A DNA stretch of 64,000 nucleotides, taken from NCBI RefSeq assembly GCF_002305895.1, contig NZ_CP022203.1, positions 4,318,501 to 4,382,500 on the forward strand, written 5' to 3'. This document shows positions 9,201 through 21,200 of the stretch, piece after piece. The DNA comes from Corallococcus macrosporus DSM 14697 (GTDB lineage: Bacteria > Myxococcota > Myxococcia > Myxococcales > Myxococcaceae). Under the pieces are notes generated by a model that saw only the letters and a program-made list of their open reading frames with translations, ran no database searches and was not told the DNA's origin. The position numbers were made by a program, and so were the translations under genes. The stretch's first letter is position 1, and every line of letters begins with the position of its first letter.

Positions 9201-12200
9201 CCCGCGCCAGAGGCGGTGCAGGCGCCCCGGAGGGGGGCGCACGTCGCGCCGCGAACCCCGGTGGAGCAGATGCTCGCGGGCTTCTGGACGGAGGTGCTGC
9301 GGCTGGAGTCCGTCGGGCTGCACGACAACTTCTTCGAGGTGGGTGGACACTCGCTGCTGGCCATGCAGTTGGTCGCGCGCGTCCGCGAGGCCTTCCGGGT
9401 GGACCTGCCGCTGCGCGACGTCTTCGAGTCGGCGACGATCGCGGCGCTGGCGGAGCGGATCTCCCGAGCGGTCGCGGTGGCGGGCGTCCCCGCTCCGCCG
9501 CTGACTCGCACACCGAGGGAGGGTGGCATTGCCCCCTTGTCCTTCGCGCAGCAGCGCCTGTGGTTCCTGGCGCAGCTCGACCCGACGAACACGTCCTACA
9601 ACCTCTGGGCGCCTGTCCGCGTCTCCGGAGCCCTGGATGTCGTCGCGCTGGAGCGCAGCTTCGACGCGCTGGTGCGCCGGCATGAGTCGCTGCGCACGAC
9701 GTTCCGTGCCGAGGGCGGAGCGCCGGTGCAGGTGATTGCTCCCGATACCCGGGTACCGCTGGAGGTGGTGGACCTCTCTGGCTTGCCAGCGGCCGAACGT
9801 GAGGCGGCGGCGAAGGCGCGGACCGAGGAGGAGGTGCGCCGCCCGTTCCAACTGGAGCAAGGGCCGCTGCTGCGCACGGTGCTGTTGAAGGTGTCCGAGC
9901 ACGAGTACGTGCTGGCGCTGGTGATGCACCACATCGTGTCGGACTACTGGTCCATGGGCATCCTGGTGCGCGAGGTGGCCGCGCTCTACGAGTCCTTGTC
10001 CCAGGGGCAGCCGTCGCCATTGCCAGAGCTGCCCGTGCAGTACGCCGACTTCGCCGTCTGGCAGCGCGAGTGGCTCAAGGGGGAGGTGCTGGAGACGCAG
10101 CTCGCCTATTGGCGGAAGCAGCTCGAGGGTGCGTCGAGCGCCCTGGCGTTGCCCACGGACAGGCCTCGCCCCGCGGCACAGACGTTCCGGGGCGCGAATC
10201 TCCACGCCCGGTGGCCCAAGGCGCTGTGGCGGGAGGTGGAGGCGCTTGGCCGCCGCGAAAGCGCGACGCCGTTCATGGTGCTGCTGGCGGCGTTCCAGAC
10301 GGTGCTGTCCCGTTACTCGGGGCAGGACGACGTGAGCGTGGGCGCTCCCATCGCGGGGCGGTCGCACTCGGAGACGGAGGGGCTGATCGGCTTCTTCGTG
10401 AACACGCTGGTGCTGCGGGCCAGGCTGGTGCCCGGACTGACGTTTCGTGAATTGTTGGGACAGGTCCGGGAGGTGACGCTCGGGGCCTACGCGCACCAGG
10501 ACGTGTCGTTCGAGAAGCTGGTGGAGGAGCTGCAACCTGAGAGGGACTTGAGCCGCAGCCCGCTGTTCCAGGTGACGTTGACGCTCCAGAACACTCCGGC
10601 CGCGGATGTCCAACTGCGAGGCATCACCCTCAAAGGCGGGGAGGCGGAGGAGAAGACCTCGAAGTTCGACCTGTCGCTGGTCGTCGAGGAGGTGCCGGAC
10701 GCCGTGGTCGCGACCGTCAACTACAACAGCGACCTGTTCGAGGCCGGGACGATGGACCGGATGCTCGGGCACCTGAAGGTGCTGTTGGAGGGCGCCATCG
10801 CCGAGCCTGAGGCGCGGCTGGGTGAGCTGCCGTTGATGGGCGCCGAGGAACGGACGCGCGTGGTGGAGGCGTGGAGTGGGACGGCTACTGCGTACCCTCG
10901 CGACGTAGGGTTACCGGAGCTGTTTGAAGCCCAGGTGCAGCGGACGCCGGAGTCGGAGGCGGTGGAGTACGAGGGGCAGCGGCTGACGTACCGGGAGCTG
11001 AACCGGCGAGCGAACCAGCTCGCGCACCACCTGAAAGCCATGGGCGTGGGCCCCGAGGTGAGGGTGGGGCTGTGCGTGGAGCGCTCGCTGGAGTTGGTGG
11101 TGAGCGTGCTGGGCATCCTGAAGGCAGGCGGTGTGTACGTGCCGCTGGACGCCAGCTACCCGCTGGAGCGCCTGGCTTGGATGAAGGCGGAGGCGGGCGT
11201 CGCGGTGTTGGTGGCGCAGGAGAAGCTTGCGGACGAGGTGGCGTCTGGCGGTGAGTTGGTGGTGTGCGTGGACACGGAGTGGGCCACGCACGTCGCCCGT
11301 CAGCCTGAGAGCAACCCTGCTTCAACGGTGAGTGGAGACAACCTGGCGTATGTGATGTTCACGTCGGGGAGCACGGGGAAGCCGAAGGGCGTGGGGGTGC
11401 CGCACCGAGCGGTGTCGCGGCTGGTGCTGGGGGCGGACTACGCGCGCTTCGGGCCCGAGGAGGTGTGGCTGCAGCTTGCGCCGATTTCCTTCGATGCCTC
11501 GACGCTGGAGGTGTGGGGCGCGCTGCTGCACGGGTCGAAGCTGGTGGTGTACCCGGCGGGTACGCCGTCGCTGGAGGAGTTGGGCCGGAAGCTGGAGACG
11601 TCGGGAGTGACGTCACTGTGGCTGACGGCGGCGCTGTTCGAGCAGATGCAGGCGCGGCAGGCGCAAGCCCTGGCGAAGGTGCGGCAGGTGCTGGCGGGTG
11701 GAGACGCGCTGCCGGTGGCGCGGGTGAAGGAGCGACTTTCCGCGGGCGGAGTCCTCATCAACGGGTACGGCCCGACGGAGAACACGACGTTCTCCAGCAC
11801 GTACCGGATGGAGAGCCCGGAGGAGGTAGGCGCGTCGGTGTCCATCGGCCGGCCTGTGTCCAATACGACGGCATACGTGCTGGACGGCGGGATGCGGCCG
11901 GTGCCGGTGGGCGTCCCGGGCGAGCTGTACGTGGGCGGAGACGGGCTGGCAGTGGGCTACGTGGGCCGCCCTGAGCTGACGGCGGAGCGCTTCGTGCCGA
12001 GCCCGTTCGGAGACGGCGAGCGCCTCTACCGGACGGGGGACGTGGCGCGGTGGCTGGGGAACGGGACGCTGGAGTTCCTTGGCCGAGGCGACACGCAGGT
12101 GAAGGTGCGCGGGTACCGAATCGAGCTGGGGGAGGTGGAAGCGGCGCTGGCCCAGCACGCGGGCGTCAACGAGGCCGTGGTGGTGGCGCGGGAAGACGCC

Positions 12201-15200
12201 AGTGAAGGCAAGCGGCTGGTGGCATACGTGACGGTACATGACGGCACCGCGCTTGAGCCCAGCGCGCTACGCGCCCATATGAAGCAGCGGCTGCCGGAGT
12301 ACATGGTGCCGTCGGCATACGTGGTGCTCCAAACGCTGCCGCTGACGCCGAACGGCAAGGTGGACCGCAAGGCCCTGCCCGCGCCGGAGGCAGCGGGCCC
12401 GAAGGCTGAGCAGTTCCAGGCGCCACGGACGGCCACGGAGCAGAAGCTGGCGGCCATCTTCAGCGAAGTGCTGAACGTCGAGCGCGTGGGGCTGGAGGGA
12501 GACTTCTTCGAGCTGGGAGGACACTCGCTACTGGCCACGCAGTTGGTGTCCCGAGTGCGCGAGGCGTTCCAGATGGAGCTGCCCCTGCGGGACGTCTTCG
12601 AGTCCCCCACGGTGGAGAAGCTGGCCGCGCGGTTGGAGGAGGCGCAGTCGGGGGCCTCGGCACAGCAGGCGCCAGCACTGCGGCGAATGCCTCGGGTCGG
12701 GGCACTCCCGCTTTCGTTTGCCCAGCAGCGGCTGTGGTTCCTCGAGCAGTTGGAGCCAGGAAGCTCCGTCTACAACATCCCACTGGCCATCCGGCTCTCG
12801 GGGGCGTTGCAGGTCGATGCCCTGGAGCTCGCTCTTCGGGAGCTGGTTCGTCGCCACGAGGTCCTGCGGACGACGTTCCGCACCGAGGGTGGCACACCCG
12901 TGCAGATCATCTCCCAGCAGGCGGCAGTCGCCCTCCTGGTGATGGATCTGTCGGCCCTTCCGGAGTCGGAGGCCGAAGCGGAGGTGCAGCGACTGCTGCG
13001 CGAGGAATCCCTTCGGGGGTTCGATCTCTCCAGCGGGCCGCTTCTTCGCACGCGCCTGCTGAAGCGCTCCGAGTCCGAGCACGTGCTGCTGGCGAACATG
13101 CACCACATCGTCTCGGACGGGTGGTCCATGGGCGTCATCGTCCGGGAACTCTCGGTGCTCTACGGCGCGTTCCGGGAGGGACGGCCGTCACCTCTTCCCG
13201 AACTTGAAGTGCAGTACGTCGACTTCTCGATGTGGCAGCGAGCCTGGCTGGAGAGCGGCGCGCTGAGGCAACAGCTCGACTGGTGGCGCGAGCAGCTCGA
13301 GGGGGCGCCTCACTACCTGGCGCTCCCCACGGACAGGCCGTTGCCGGCGGTCCAGTCCTCGCGTGGCGCGCACCTCCCGGTTCGGCTGTCCCGGGCCTTG
13401 TCCTCCGCGGTGCAGGCCCTGGCCCAGCGGCACGGGGCCACGGCCTTCATGGTGCTACTGGCGGGCTTCCAGGCGCTGTTGGCTCGCTATACCAGCCAGG
13501 ACGACCTGGTCGTCGGTACGCCTGTCGCCGGTCGCAATCGCGCGGAGACGGAGGGGCTGATTGGCTTCTTCGTCAATACGCTCGCGCTACGAGCGCGTCC
13601 GTCCGCGGAGAAGCCGTTCCTCACGCTGCTCGCGGAGGTGAAGCACGCGGCGCTGGGGGCCTACGGGCATCAGGACGTCCCGTTCGAGCAATTGGTGGAG
13701 GAGCTCCAGCCGGAGCGCAACCTCGGCCACTCTCCGCTGTTCCAGGTGATGTTCTCCCTGCAGAACACGCCTGTGCCGGAGTCCCGGGTCCCGGGGCTTT
13801 CGATGAGCGCGATGGACTCCGAGCTTGGCGCCGCGAAGTTCTTCCTGACGCTGGCGCTGGAGGACCTGCCGGAGGGCTTCGCTGGCGTCTTCGAGTACAA
13901 CGCCGACCTCTTCAGCCCAACCACCATCCAGCGCATGGCCAGCCACTGGCTCACGTTGCTGGAGGCGGCCGTGGCGACGCCGGAACAGCGGCTGTCCGAG
14001 CTGCCCCTGCTGTCGCTCGACGAGCGGCATCAGCTCCTCGTGGCGTGGAACAACACCCGGGCCGCGTACCCACGCGAGACGCCCGTGCACGTGCAACTGG
14101 CGGAGCTGGCTGCGCGCGCTCCGGACTCGGTGGCGCTCTCCTGGGAGGGCGGACAGCTCACCTTCACGGCGCTGCGGGCGCGCGTGCGCTCCCTGGCGGG
14201 GCATCTGCGCCAGCTCGGCGTCGGCCCCGAGATTCGAGTCGGGCTCTGTGCGCGCGGCTCGCCCGAACGGGTGCTGGGGCTCCTCGCCATCTTGGAGGCG
14301 GGCGGAGCCTGGGTTCCGCTGGAGCACGACGCCCCGCGCGAGCGGCTGACCCGCATCCTGGAGGACGCCCGGTCCCAGGTGGTCCTCACGCAGCGGGCAC
14401 TGCGTGACGGCATCCCGCCGCTCTCGGTGCCGGTGGTCCTGCTCGAGGACCCTCCGGAGGCGGATTCTTCCCCCTCCTGGACTTCGGGGGTGGTGGCGGA
14501 CAACGCCGCGTACGTCCTCTTCACCTCCGGCACCACGGGGCGTCCCAAGGGCGTGGTCGTCTCCCACCGCGCCTTGGCGCGGCACACCGCGTGGTTCATC
14601 ACCGCGCTGAAGCTGGGCGCTGGGGACCGGGTGCTGCAGAAGGCCTCCCTGGGCTTCGACGCGTCCGTGCCGGAGGTGCTGGCCACGCTGGTGGCGGGTG
14701 CGGAGCTGGTGATCGCACCTCCCGATGCCGAGCGTGACACCGAGGTCCTCCTGGCCGCGCTGGAGCGTCAGCGCGTCACGGTGCTCCAACTGGTGCCGTC
14801 GCAGCTCCGCGTCCTCTTGATGCATGAGCGTGTGGCGCAAGCCGCGGGTCTGCGCGTGCTGCTGTCTGGCGGTGAGGCGCTGCCGGTGGAGCTGGTGCAC
14901 CTGGCTCGGGCGCGGCTGCCTTCGACGACGCTCATCAACGCGTACGGGCCGACGGAGACCACGGTTGACGCGACGGCCTGGCTTGGTGGGGACCTGGGTG
15001 AATGGCCCATCGCCCCGATTGGCGCGCCCATCGCGAACACGCAGGTCTATGTCCTGGATGCCCAGGGCCACCCGGTGCCGGTGGGGGTCGCGGGCGAGCT
15101 GTTCATTGGAGGGGAGGGGCTGGCGCGTGGCTATGTGGGCCGGCCGGAGCAGACAGCGGAGCGGTTCGTGCCGGACGGCTTCGGGGCTTCCCCAGGCGCC

Positions 15201-18200
15201 CGGCTGTACCGCACGGGTGACCGCGTCCGCTGGCGCGGGGATGGCGCGCTGGAGTTCCTGGGCCGGATGGACGCGCAGGTCAAGGTGCGCGGCCACCGCA
15301 TCGAGCCAGGTGAGATCGAGGCCGTGCTGGCGGAGCATCCGGCCGTGCAGGCCGCCGTGGTGGTGGCACGCCAGGACGCGTCGGGAGAGGTGCGGCTGGT
15401 GGCCTACGTATCGGCGCGGGCCGGTGGCGTGGAGCCCCCCGCGCTGCGAGCCTTCCTGTCGGAGCGACTGCCTCCGGCCATGGTGCCGTCGTGGTTCGTG
15501 AGTCTGGAGTCGCTGCCGCTGCTCCCCAGCGGAAAGGTGGATCGGCGGGCGCTGCCCGCGCCCGAGCCGGAGGCCGGTGAGCACGAGTACGCCGCGCCGA
15601 GGACCCCGACCGAGGAGCTGCTGTGCGGGTTCTTCAGCCGGGTGCTGGGCGTGGAGCGCGTGGGCATCCATGATGGCTTCTTCGAGCTGGGCGGGCACTC
15701 GTTGCTGGCGACCCAGTTGGTGTCGCGCATCCGATCAGCGTTTCGGGTGGAGCTCGCGCTCCGCGAGCTGTTCGAGGCGCCCACCGTGGCGGAGCTGGCG
15801 CGGAGGGTGGAACAGGCGCTGCGGACCGGAGCGGAGCCGCTGTTGCCTCGAATCAAGGCCCTGCCTGGCGCCCGGGAGCTGCCCCTTTCGTTCGCGCAGC
15901 AGCGGCTCTGGTTCCTCGATCAACTTCAGCCGGGGAGCGCCTTCTACAACGTGTCCGCGGTGGTGAAGCTGACCGGGCCATTGGACCCTCGCGCCCTGGA
16001 GTGGAGCTTCGAGGAGCTGGTGCGACGCCATGAGGCCCTGCGCACCACGTTCCGCGCTGACGGTGGACTGCCCGTGCAGGTCATCGCGCCGGAGCAGGAG
16101 CTCGCCTTCGCCGTTGTGTCCCTGGAGTCAGCGGCGGACGCGGACCGCGACGGGAGCGCGAAGGCGTGGGCTGAAGACGAGGCGCAGCGGCCCTTCGACC
16201 TGAAGAAGGGGCCGCTGTTGAGGGCCACGCTGCTGCGTCTGCGGGAGCAGGAGCACGTGCTGGTGTTGGTGATGCACCACATCGTGTCGGACGAGTGGTC
16301 CATGGGCATCCTGGTGCGCGAGGTGGCCACGCTCTATGAGGCCCTGTCCCAGGGCCAGCGGCCGCGGTTGCCCGAGCTGCCGCTCCAGTATGGAGATTTC
16401 GCTGTCTGGCAGCATGAGTGGCTGACCGGCGGCGTGTTGGAGACGCAGCTGGGTTACTGGCGGCGGCAGCTGGCCGATGCACCTCGTGCACTGTCGCTGC
16501 CCACGGACAAGCCGCGGCCGGCGGTGCAGACCTTCCGCGGAGGACTGCTGGAGACCCTGTGGCCAGCCGAGCTGTGGGCCGCGGTGAAAGCGCTTGGACA
16601 CCGAGAAGGCGCGACGCCGTTCATGGTGCTGCTGGCGGCGTTCCAGACGGTGCTGGCCCGTTACTCGGGGCAGGACGACGTCTGCGTGGGCGCGCCCATC
16701 GCGGGCCGTACGCGCGAAGAGACGGAGGGGCTGATTGGCTTCTTCGTGAACACGCTGGTGCTGCGGGCGAGGCCGTCTCGCGACCTGAGCTTCCGTGCGT
16801 TGTTGGCGCAGGTGCGGGAAGTGACGCTGGGAGCGTACGCGCACCAGGATGTGCCGTTCGAGAAGCTGGTGGAGGAGCTGCAGCCTGAAAGGGACTTGAG
16901 CCGCAGCCCGTTGTTCCAGGTGACGTTGACGCTCCAGAACACGCCGTCCTCCGAGGTCCGGCTGCGGGAGCTCTCGTTGAAGGGCGTGGACGCCGAGGAA
17001 AAGACGTCGAAGTTCGACATGTCGTTGCTGGCAGAGGAGGCGCCGCACGGGCTCTCTGTCGCGGTGAACTACAACAGCGACCTGTTCGAGGCCGGGACGA
17101 TGGACCGGCTGCTCGGGCACCTGAAGGTGCTGTTGGAGGCGGCTGTCGTCAGTCCGGAGACTCGGTTGGGCGAGCTTCCGTTGATGGGCGCCGAGGAACG
17201 GACGCGCCTGGTGAAGGCGTGGAGTGGGACGGCTTCTGCGTACCCTCGCGACGAAGGGTTGGCGGAGCTGTTTGAAGCCCAGGTGCAGCGGACGCCGGAG
17301 TCGGAGGCGGTGGAGTACGAGGGGCAGCGGCTGACGTACAGGGAGCTGAACCGGCGTGCGAACCAGCTCGCGCATCACCTGAAGGGCATGGGTGTGGGGC
17401 CGGAAGTGAGGGTAGGCCTGTGCGTGGAGCGCTCGCTGGAGTTGGTGGTGAGCGTGCTGGGCATCCTGAAGGCGGGAGGCGTGTACGTGCCGCTGGATGC
17501 GAGCTACCCGCTGGAGCGGCTGGCTTGGATGAAGGCGGAGGCAGGCGTCGCGGTGTTGGTGGCGCAGGAGAAGCTTGCGGACGAGGTGGCGTCTGGCGGT
17601 GAGTTGGTGGTGTGCGTGGATACGGAGTGGGCCACGCACGTCGCCCGTCAGCCTGAGAGCAACCCTGCTTCAACGGTGAGTGGAGACAACCTGGCGTACG
17701 TGATGTTCACGTCAGGAAGCACGGGGAAGCCGAAGGGCGTGGGGGTGCCGCACCGAGCGGTGTCGCGATTGGTGCTGGGGACGGACTACGCGCGCTTCGG
17801 GCCTGACGAGGTGTGGCTGCAACTGGCGCCGATTTCCTTCGACGCCTCGACGCTGGAGGTGTGGGGCGCGCTGCTGCACGGGGCGAAGCTGGTGGTGTAC
17901 CCGGCGGGCACGCCTTCGCTGGAGGAGTTGGGCCGGAAGCTGGAGACGTCGGGAGTGACGTCACTGTGGCTGACGGCGGCGCTGTTCGAGCAGATGCAGG
18001 CGCGGCAGCCGCAGGCCCTGGCGAAGGTGCGTCAGTTGCTCGCGGGTGGAGACGCGCTGCCGGTGGCGCGGGTGAAGGAGCGGCTGGAAGCGGGAGGAGT
18101 CCTCATCAACGGGTACGGCCCGACGGAGAACACGACGTTCTCCAGCACGCACCGGATGGAGAGTCCGGAGGAGGTGGGCGCGTCGGTGTCCATCGGCCGA

Positions 18201-21200
18201 CCTGTGTCCAATACGACGGCATACGTGCTGGACGGCGCAATGCGGCCGGTGCCGGTGGGTGTGCCCGGTGAGTTGTACGTGGGCGGAGACGGCCTGGCAG
18301 TGGGCTACGTGGGCCGCCCTGAGTTGACGGCGGAGCGCTTCGTGCCGAGCCCATACGGAGACGGCGAGCGCCTCTACCGCACGGGAGACATGGTGCGGTG
18401 GCTGGGGAACGGGACGCTGGAGTTCCTGGGCCGAGGCGACACGCAGGTGAAGGTGCGTGGGTACCGAATCGAGCTGGGAGAGGTGGAGGCGGCGCTGGCC
18501 CAGCACGCGGGCGTCAACGAGGCCGTGGTGGTGGCGCGGGAGGACGGGAGCGAAGGCAGGCGGCTGGTGGCGTATGTGACGCCGCGAGAGGGCTCGGAGC
18601 TGGAGCCCAACGCGCTACGCGCCCATATGAAGCAACGGCTGCCGGAGTACATGGTGCCGTCGGCGTATGTGGTGCTGGAGACGCTGCCGCTGACGCCGAA
18701 CGGGAAGGTGGACCGCAAGGCCCTGCCCGCACCGGAGGCAGCGGGCCCGAAGGCCGAGCAGTTCCAGGCGCCACGGACGGCCACGGAGCAGAAGCTGGCG
18801 GCCATCTTCAGCGAAGTGCTGAACGTCGAGCGCGTGGGGCTGGAGGGAGACTTCTTCGAGCTGGGCGGACACTCGCTGCTGGCCACGCAGTTGGTGTCAC
18901 GCGTGCGCGAGGCGTTCCAGATGGAGCTGCCCCTGCGGGACGTCTTCGAGTCCCCCACGGTGGAGAAGCTGGCACAGCGACTGGACGCGGAGGTCCCCCG
19001 CGAGGTGGCCGTCCAGGTTCCTCCGCCCACGCGCGTCGAGCGTACCGGGCCTTTGCCCTTGTCGTTCGCACAGCAGCGACTCTGGTTCCTGGATCAGCTG
19101 GAGCCAGGGAGTTCGTCCTACAACATCCCGGTGGCGGTGAAGCTGACCGGCGAGGTGCGCGTCGAGGCTCTGCGGCAGGCCTTCAAGGCGTTGGTGCTCC
19201 GCCACGAGTCGCTGCGCACGACGTTCCAGTCCAGCGGAGCGGCTCCCGTTCAGGTCATCGCAGCGGACTCGCCCGTGCAGCTGAGCGTTGTCGACCTGAC
19301 GGCGTTGGGCGACGCCGAGCGGCCCGCGGAGGCACATCGCCTCATCTCCCAGGAGGCCGGGCGACCCTTCGACCTGTCTCGCGGGCCCCTGCTGCGCACG
19401 GGGCTGCTGAAGCTGTCCGAGCAGGAGCACGTGCTGGTGCTGGTGATGCACCACATCGTGTCGGATGGCTGGTCCATGGGCATCCTCGTGCGTGAGGTCG
19501 TCGCGCTCTACGCGTCCTGCTCGCAGGGCCTGCCGTCGCCGCTGCCGGAGCTGCCCCTCCAGTACGCCGACTACGCGGTCTGGCAGCGGGAGTGGATGCA
19601 GGGAGCCGTGCTGGACGCCCAGTTGGGTTGGTGGAAGGACCAGCTCCAGGGGGCGACTCAGGCGCTGGAGTTGCCCACGGATCGGCCGCGTCCCGCGGTG
19701 CAGACCTTCCGGGGAGACAGCCGGGACGTCCAGTGGCCGCGCGAGCTGTGGGAGTCCGTCAAGGGGCTCGCGCGCCATGAAGGCGCCACGCCGTTCATGG
19801 TGTTGCTGGCGGCGTTCCAGACGGTGTTGTCCCGCTACTCGGGGCAGGACGACATCTGCGTGGGGTCCCCCATCGCCAACCGCACCCGGGCGGAGACGGA
19901 GGGGCTGATTGGCTTCTTCGTCAACACCCTGGTCCTTCGAGCGCGCCTCGCTGGAAACCCGACGTTCCGGGAGCTGCTGGCGCAGGTGCGTGAGCGGACG
20001 CTCGGGGCGTATGCGCATCAGGACGTCCCCTTCGAGCGGTTGGTGGAAGCGCTCAAGCCGGAGCGTGACCTGAGCCGCAGTCCGCTGTTCCAGGTGATGT
20101 TCATTCTGCAGAACACGCCCACGGTGGAGCTGCACCTGCCGGGCCTGACCCTGACGGGGATGGAGGGCGACGCGGGCACGTCGAAGTTCGACCTGACGCT
20201 GGAGCTGACCGAGACGGCGCGAGGGCTGTCGGTCAGCGCCGTGTACAACAGCGACCTCTTCGATCCGGAGACCATCGATCGGCTGCTCGGCCACTTGCGG
20301 GTGCTGGCGGAAGCCGCAGTCCAGGACCCCGAGGTGCGCCTGGTGGAGCTGCCGCTGCTGGATGCAGTGGAGCGTCGCCGCTTGCTCGTGGAGTGGAACG
20401 ACACGCGCGCGGACCGCGCCCCCAGCACCATCCAGGCCCTCTTCGAAGCACAGGCCGCGCGGACCCCTGAGGCGCTGGCCGTGGTGGCCGAGGACTCGCG
20501 GCTGACCTACGGCGAGCTGAACCGGCGTGCGAACCAGGTGGCGCACCACCTGCGCTCCCTGGGCGTGGGGCCGGATGTCCCGGTGGGCTTGTACCTGGAC
20601 CGCTCGGCGAGTGCCCTGGTGGGGCTCTGGGGCATCTTGAAGGCGGGCGGGGCCTACGTGCCGCTGGATGTCACCTCTCCGGCCGAGCGGCTCCAGAGCG
20701 TGCTCGCGGACGCGGAGGCGAGGGTGCTCGTCACGCAGTCGTCCCTGGCGGATGCCCTGCGCTGGGGCGCTGGCGCGGTGGTCTGCCTGGATTCGGACGC
20801 CCACGCACTGGCGGAGTGGAGCGACAGCAATCCGGTGCCGACGGCGGCGCCGGAGAACCTCGCCTACGTCATCTTCACCTCGGGTTCGACAGGCAAGCCG
20901 AAGGGCGTGGCCATCGAGCATCGGCAACTCGTCACCTACGTGGACGGCGTGTCCGCGCGCCTGGCGCTTCCGGAGGGCGCATCCTTCGCCTCCGTGTCGA
21001 CGCTGGCCGCGGACCTGGGACACACCGCTGTCTTCCCGACGCTCTGCCGAGGCGGCGCGTTGCACCTCGTGTCGCGCGAGCGCGCCTCCGACCCGTCCGC
21101 GCTTGCGGCGCTCTTCGAGCAGGAGCGAGTGGACTGCCTGAAGATCGTCCCCGCGCACCTGCAAGCGCTGCTGGCCTCGGGGCGGCCGGAGCGGGTGTTG

